Shown piece by piece: positions 31,611 through 34,067 of a stretch of 34,067 bases of DNA. The DNA is taken from the NCBI GenBank assembly GCA_027604505.1, contig JADIIX010000189.1:1-34067 (forward strand), written 5' to 3'. The number at the start of each line of letters is the position of its first letter. The stretch's first letter is position 1. The position numbers were made by a program, and so were the translations under genes. The stretch comes from Gonapodya sp. JEL0774 (lineage: Eukaryota > Monoblepharomycota > Monoblepharidomycetes > Monoblepharidales > Gonapodyaceae). Below the pieces are notes generated by a model that saw only the letters and a program-made list of their open reading frames with translations, had not been told where the DNA came from and made no database searches.

Positions 31611-32136
31611 TCAGAGGCGAGGTTTGGGCGGGAGGGAATTCTTGAACTGCTCAAGCTCAGTGAACTCCCGCTCAATGTCAAGAAGGATAGCGTTCGATTG
31701 GTCCACTGAATATTTGCCTGAGACTAAAATGAAGTAGGATAGCGTTCGATTGCGGTTGAGAGGAAGGGGAGGATACGAACATACCTCCACCTTCCATCGC
31801 CTCAACGAGCCGGAAATGGAGCCGCTCCTCCCATTCCTGTATTTCGTTTTGGAGGTTGAAGGAATGCCCTGGTAGGATGCCAATGTACTCATCAACCAAA
31901 TGTAAAAGACACTCGAGAGACGAGATAAATATCCTTGCCAGCCAGACAAGAAGATCTGCCAAGAGATTCCAGATAATAGGGCTGGAAGAGCTTCCGAAAG
32001 AGGGAAGGGCAGGGGAGAAGAGCTCTCACAAATTGAAGTTAATGTTCTCACCGAGGTCTGAGGACCGATAAGTCCCTCGCCCAGACGATCCCGAGAGCGC
32101 GTCAGCGAGAAGTTCGAGGCTGATTGCCACGTTCAT
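31611..32136 (-). CDS. Small conserved-looking protein, 120 aa, unrecognised
   Basis: Three exons, 32136-32052, 31955-31785 and 31717-31611, join in matching phases to 363 nt, or 120 aa. Introns are 96 and 67 nt with GTGAGA and GTATGT donors. The product starts MNVAISLELLADALSGSSGR, has a hydrophobic helix LLVWLARIFISSLECLLHLV at about 30-49, then an acidic amphipathic part (NEIQEWEERLHFRLVEAMEG) and ends with ELEQFKNSLPPKPRL. The helix could be a membrane segment or the core of a small helical protein. I know of no family it fits. It is divergent from the DHH-family gene, with 355 bp between start codons. Confidence 0.65.
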
Positions 32137-32491
32137 TCTGTGGAAGTAGCGACACTAGTAGTGTGGTGCCGGGGGGTGCGCGGGTTTTGATGTCTGACGA
32201 ATTTCCCGGCGGGCACAATCAAAAAACAAAACACGAGTTACGTAACGCCCACCAATGCAATTTTCTGGGACATCTGCTTTGCATGTAAATATCCCTAACT
32301 CACGGGTTCTTTTGCCTTTCTGTCAAGATCTCTGAGTGTAATCTTTCTCAAGAATACTTTCTTACCATTCTATTCAATCTGCTGATTATGTAACAAATCA
32401 AAAATTGATGGTGGTTTGACGAACCGACTTGCGGAGGTTTGGTCCCAACTACAAAGTCCCCAGCAGGACAGGTTTGTCGAACCAGACTGGC
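32137..32491. promoter_or_regulatory. Divergent promoter region
   Basis: This 355-bp stretch separates the starts of the 120-aa gene and the DHH-family gene and should contain both promoters. No specific element was recognised. An open frame reaching back to 32429 begins with TTG, so the first ATG at 32492 is taken as start. Confidence 0.5.
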
Positions 32492-33983
32492 ATGATGGCA
32501 CCAATACCCTTTGCGGACGCCCCTTCTATCCTGCCACCATCAAAGGTTGACTTCGTCATATATCATGACAACTGTCCGGACGGCATGGGCGCCGCCTGGT
32601 GCGCATTCACCAAGCTCGGGGGAAAAGACGGGGGAGTAACTTATTTCGGAGGGAAGCATGGATCCGAGCCCCCTTACGAAGCTCTCAAGGGCAAGAATGG
32701 TATGTGTGTTTTCTGAGACTCTGCGTAGATTGTGGTAAAACGACGGATGCCAATTGGAACCTGTGTACAGCACGAAAGGGCTCTGCTTATGATTGATGCT
32801 GGTTCATGGATTGTCAAAGCGAAAGGCCGAACATGAATTATGCCAAGCAGGAGCTCTCATGCATGTGAAGTGAGGACAAAACGCTTCTCAGTACCAATGA
32901 AACCTTGCGATCATGTAAATTTTTATGCGCGATGCAAAATGCGATACAGGATGCGTTTCCTTTTTCATTCCCGTTGACGATACTGCTTATTCGACCAATT
33001 GGTAGTCCTTCTCGTCGACTTCACCTATCCCCGACACCTCACGGACCAGATTCGCTCTGTGGCATCATCCGTGTTAATCTTGGACCACCACAAAACCGCT
33101 GCTGCAGACTTTACGGACGCACCTTACGCCGTGTTTGACATGGAGATGTCGGGATCTACAATGGCATGGAAGTACTTCTATCCGCAAGACGAGTGCCCGA
33201 TGCTTTTGAAGTATGTGGAGGATGGCGATCTGTGGAGGTTTAAGTTGGACAAGAGTAAGGAATTCTATGCATTTTGGCAGGTGAGCAGAAAGGGAGGGGA
33301 CCGAAGGGTGAACGTTAAGAGTTGTTGAATCAAACTCACTCCTGGAACATATGCATATGAGCGACTGACTTTCCCATTCACACTGTTTTGCGCTTCAGTC
33401 CGTTCCTCTCACATTTGAAACATATAGTCGATTCTCCGATCCTGCGCACCTCTCCACCGCTCTCTCCGCTGGCACCGCTATCCTCGCCTACACCCAATAT
33501 CAAATCGCTCAACTTGCGGACCGGTGTTTTACCCGCCGACTATGTGGTGTGACAGTTGGGTGCATAAATTCAATGAACTGGATATCGGAACTAGGTAATA
33601 AGGTGGTTCAGAGAGATGGTATTGATGTTGCGCTGGTCTTCTATTACGACGGTCGTGGAGATGAGGCTAAGGAAGAGGGAAAGGCTGATAATAAGGACCA
33701 GAAGAAGGAGAGAAATCATGGAATTTGGAAATGCTCTCTGAGAAGCATGGATTCCAAGGCAGAGTAAGTCGCCCGCCAGGATGCACAATTAGAACTGTCG
33801 AATCAATCTTCTGACGTCCAACAGTGCCAGTACAATTGCAAAAAAGTTTGGTGGTGGAGGCCATCGCAATGCTGCTGTGGGTTTTGTCCATTTGCTTCCC
33901 GTTCTTAATGAATGTTGATCTATCTTCTTCAGGGTTTCGTATGGAAAGAGCAGTCGATTGAATTCTTGTTTGATAAGGAATAA
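32492..33983 (+). CDS. DHH/DHHA1-family phosphoesterase
   Basis: Five exons, 32492-32699, 33006-33280, 33399-33763, 33825-33876 and 33933-33983, join in frame to 316 aa. The DHH domain shows HDNCPDG at 25-31, an aspartate in LLVDFTYP (D74) and the DHH triplet in ILDHHKT at 96-98; these are the metal-binding residues of the superfamily. The DHHA1 substrate-binding motif GGGGHRNAAGF lies at 292-302, formed across an intron. Relatives include NrnA-type oligoribonucleases/pAp phosphatases and single-domain phosphoesterases in protists. The substrate cannot be told from sequence. The first intron is long for this window (306 nt). There is no obvious signal peptide. A second ATG at 32495 is equally possible as start. 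Confidence 0.88.
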
Positions 33984-34020
33984 ATGTCTGCTCTATAAAA
34001 AACATACTAGTGCTGCCCGT

Positions 34021-34067
34021 GGTTGGGGGGGCCTGGGGGGGAAAACGGGGGGGGGGGGGGGGGCGGG
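34021..34067. other. G-rich low-complexity contig end
   Basis: The last 47 bases are almost only G, with a few single C, A and T interruptions. They resemble the G/C runs beside the gap at 18948. This is most likely a sequencing or assembly artefact. Confidence 0.8.

Noticed and set aside
1-34067. CRISPR arrays, operons or prokaryotic defence genes
   Set aside because: No regularly spaced repeats were seen and every recognised gene is eukaryotic with spliceosomal introns.

Overview
The window is nuclear DNA of an intron-rich eukaryote. Introns are short (mostly 49-122 nt, GT-AG with two GC-AG cases) and genes are packed tightly on both strands. A TmcB-like multi-membrane protein and the style of the RAD50 and proteasome genes point to an early-diverging zoosporic (chytrid-like) fungus. 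That placement is inference; no marker here fixes the species.

Layout. 1-3.6 kb is a graveyard of two degenerate Ty1/copia retrotransposon copies, the second broken by a SINE-like insertion. 3.6-5.17 kb shows no recognisable gene. 5171-6840 (minus) is the proteasome ATPase RPT3, head to head with RAD50 at 6994-12561 (plus) across about 150 bp. I rebuilt both genes exon by exon and both close in frame: 7 exons/407 aa and 25 exons/1304 aa. From 12683 up to about 18.7 kb (minus) lies a very long gene of unrecognised family; ten of its exons join without a frame conflict. A 10-N gap at 18948-18957, with artefact-like G/C runs beside it, cuts the region upstream. 20254 to about 26168 (minus) is a many-exon TmcB-like membrane protein.

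26597-27499 is a 903-bp transposon with long terminal inverted repeats and a 12-bp target duplication, carrying an unexplained open segment. 28150-31282 (plus) is a 985-aa BTB-like protein. 31611-32136 (minus) is a three-exon gene for an unrecognised 120-aa protein. 32492-33983 (plus) is a five-exon DHH/DHHA1 phosphoesterase. The window ends in a G-rich artefact.

The genes do not form one pathway. RPT3 and RAD50 are housekeeping neighbours that probably share a promoter region. The most unusual material is the long-TIR element, the RAD50 gene structure (start codon alone in an exon, zinc hook cut by an intron), and the unclassified large minus-strand gene. I saw no CRISPR array, rRNA or functional tRNA.
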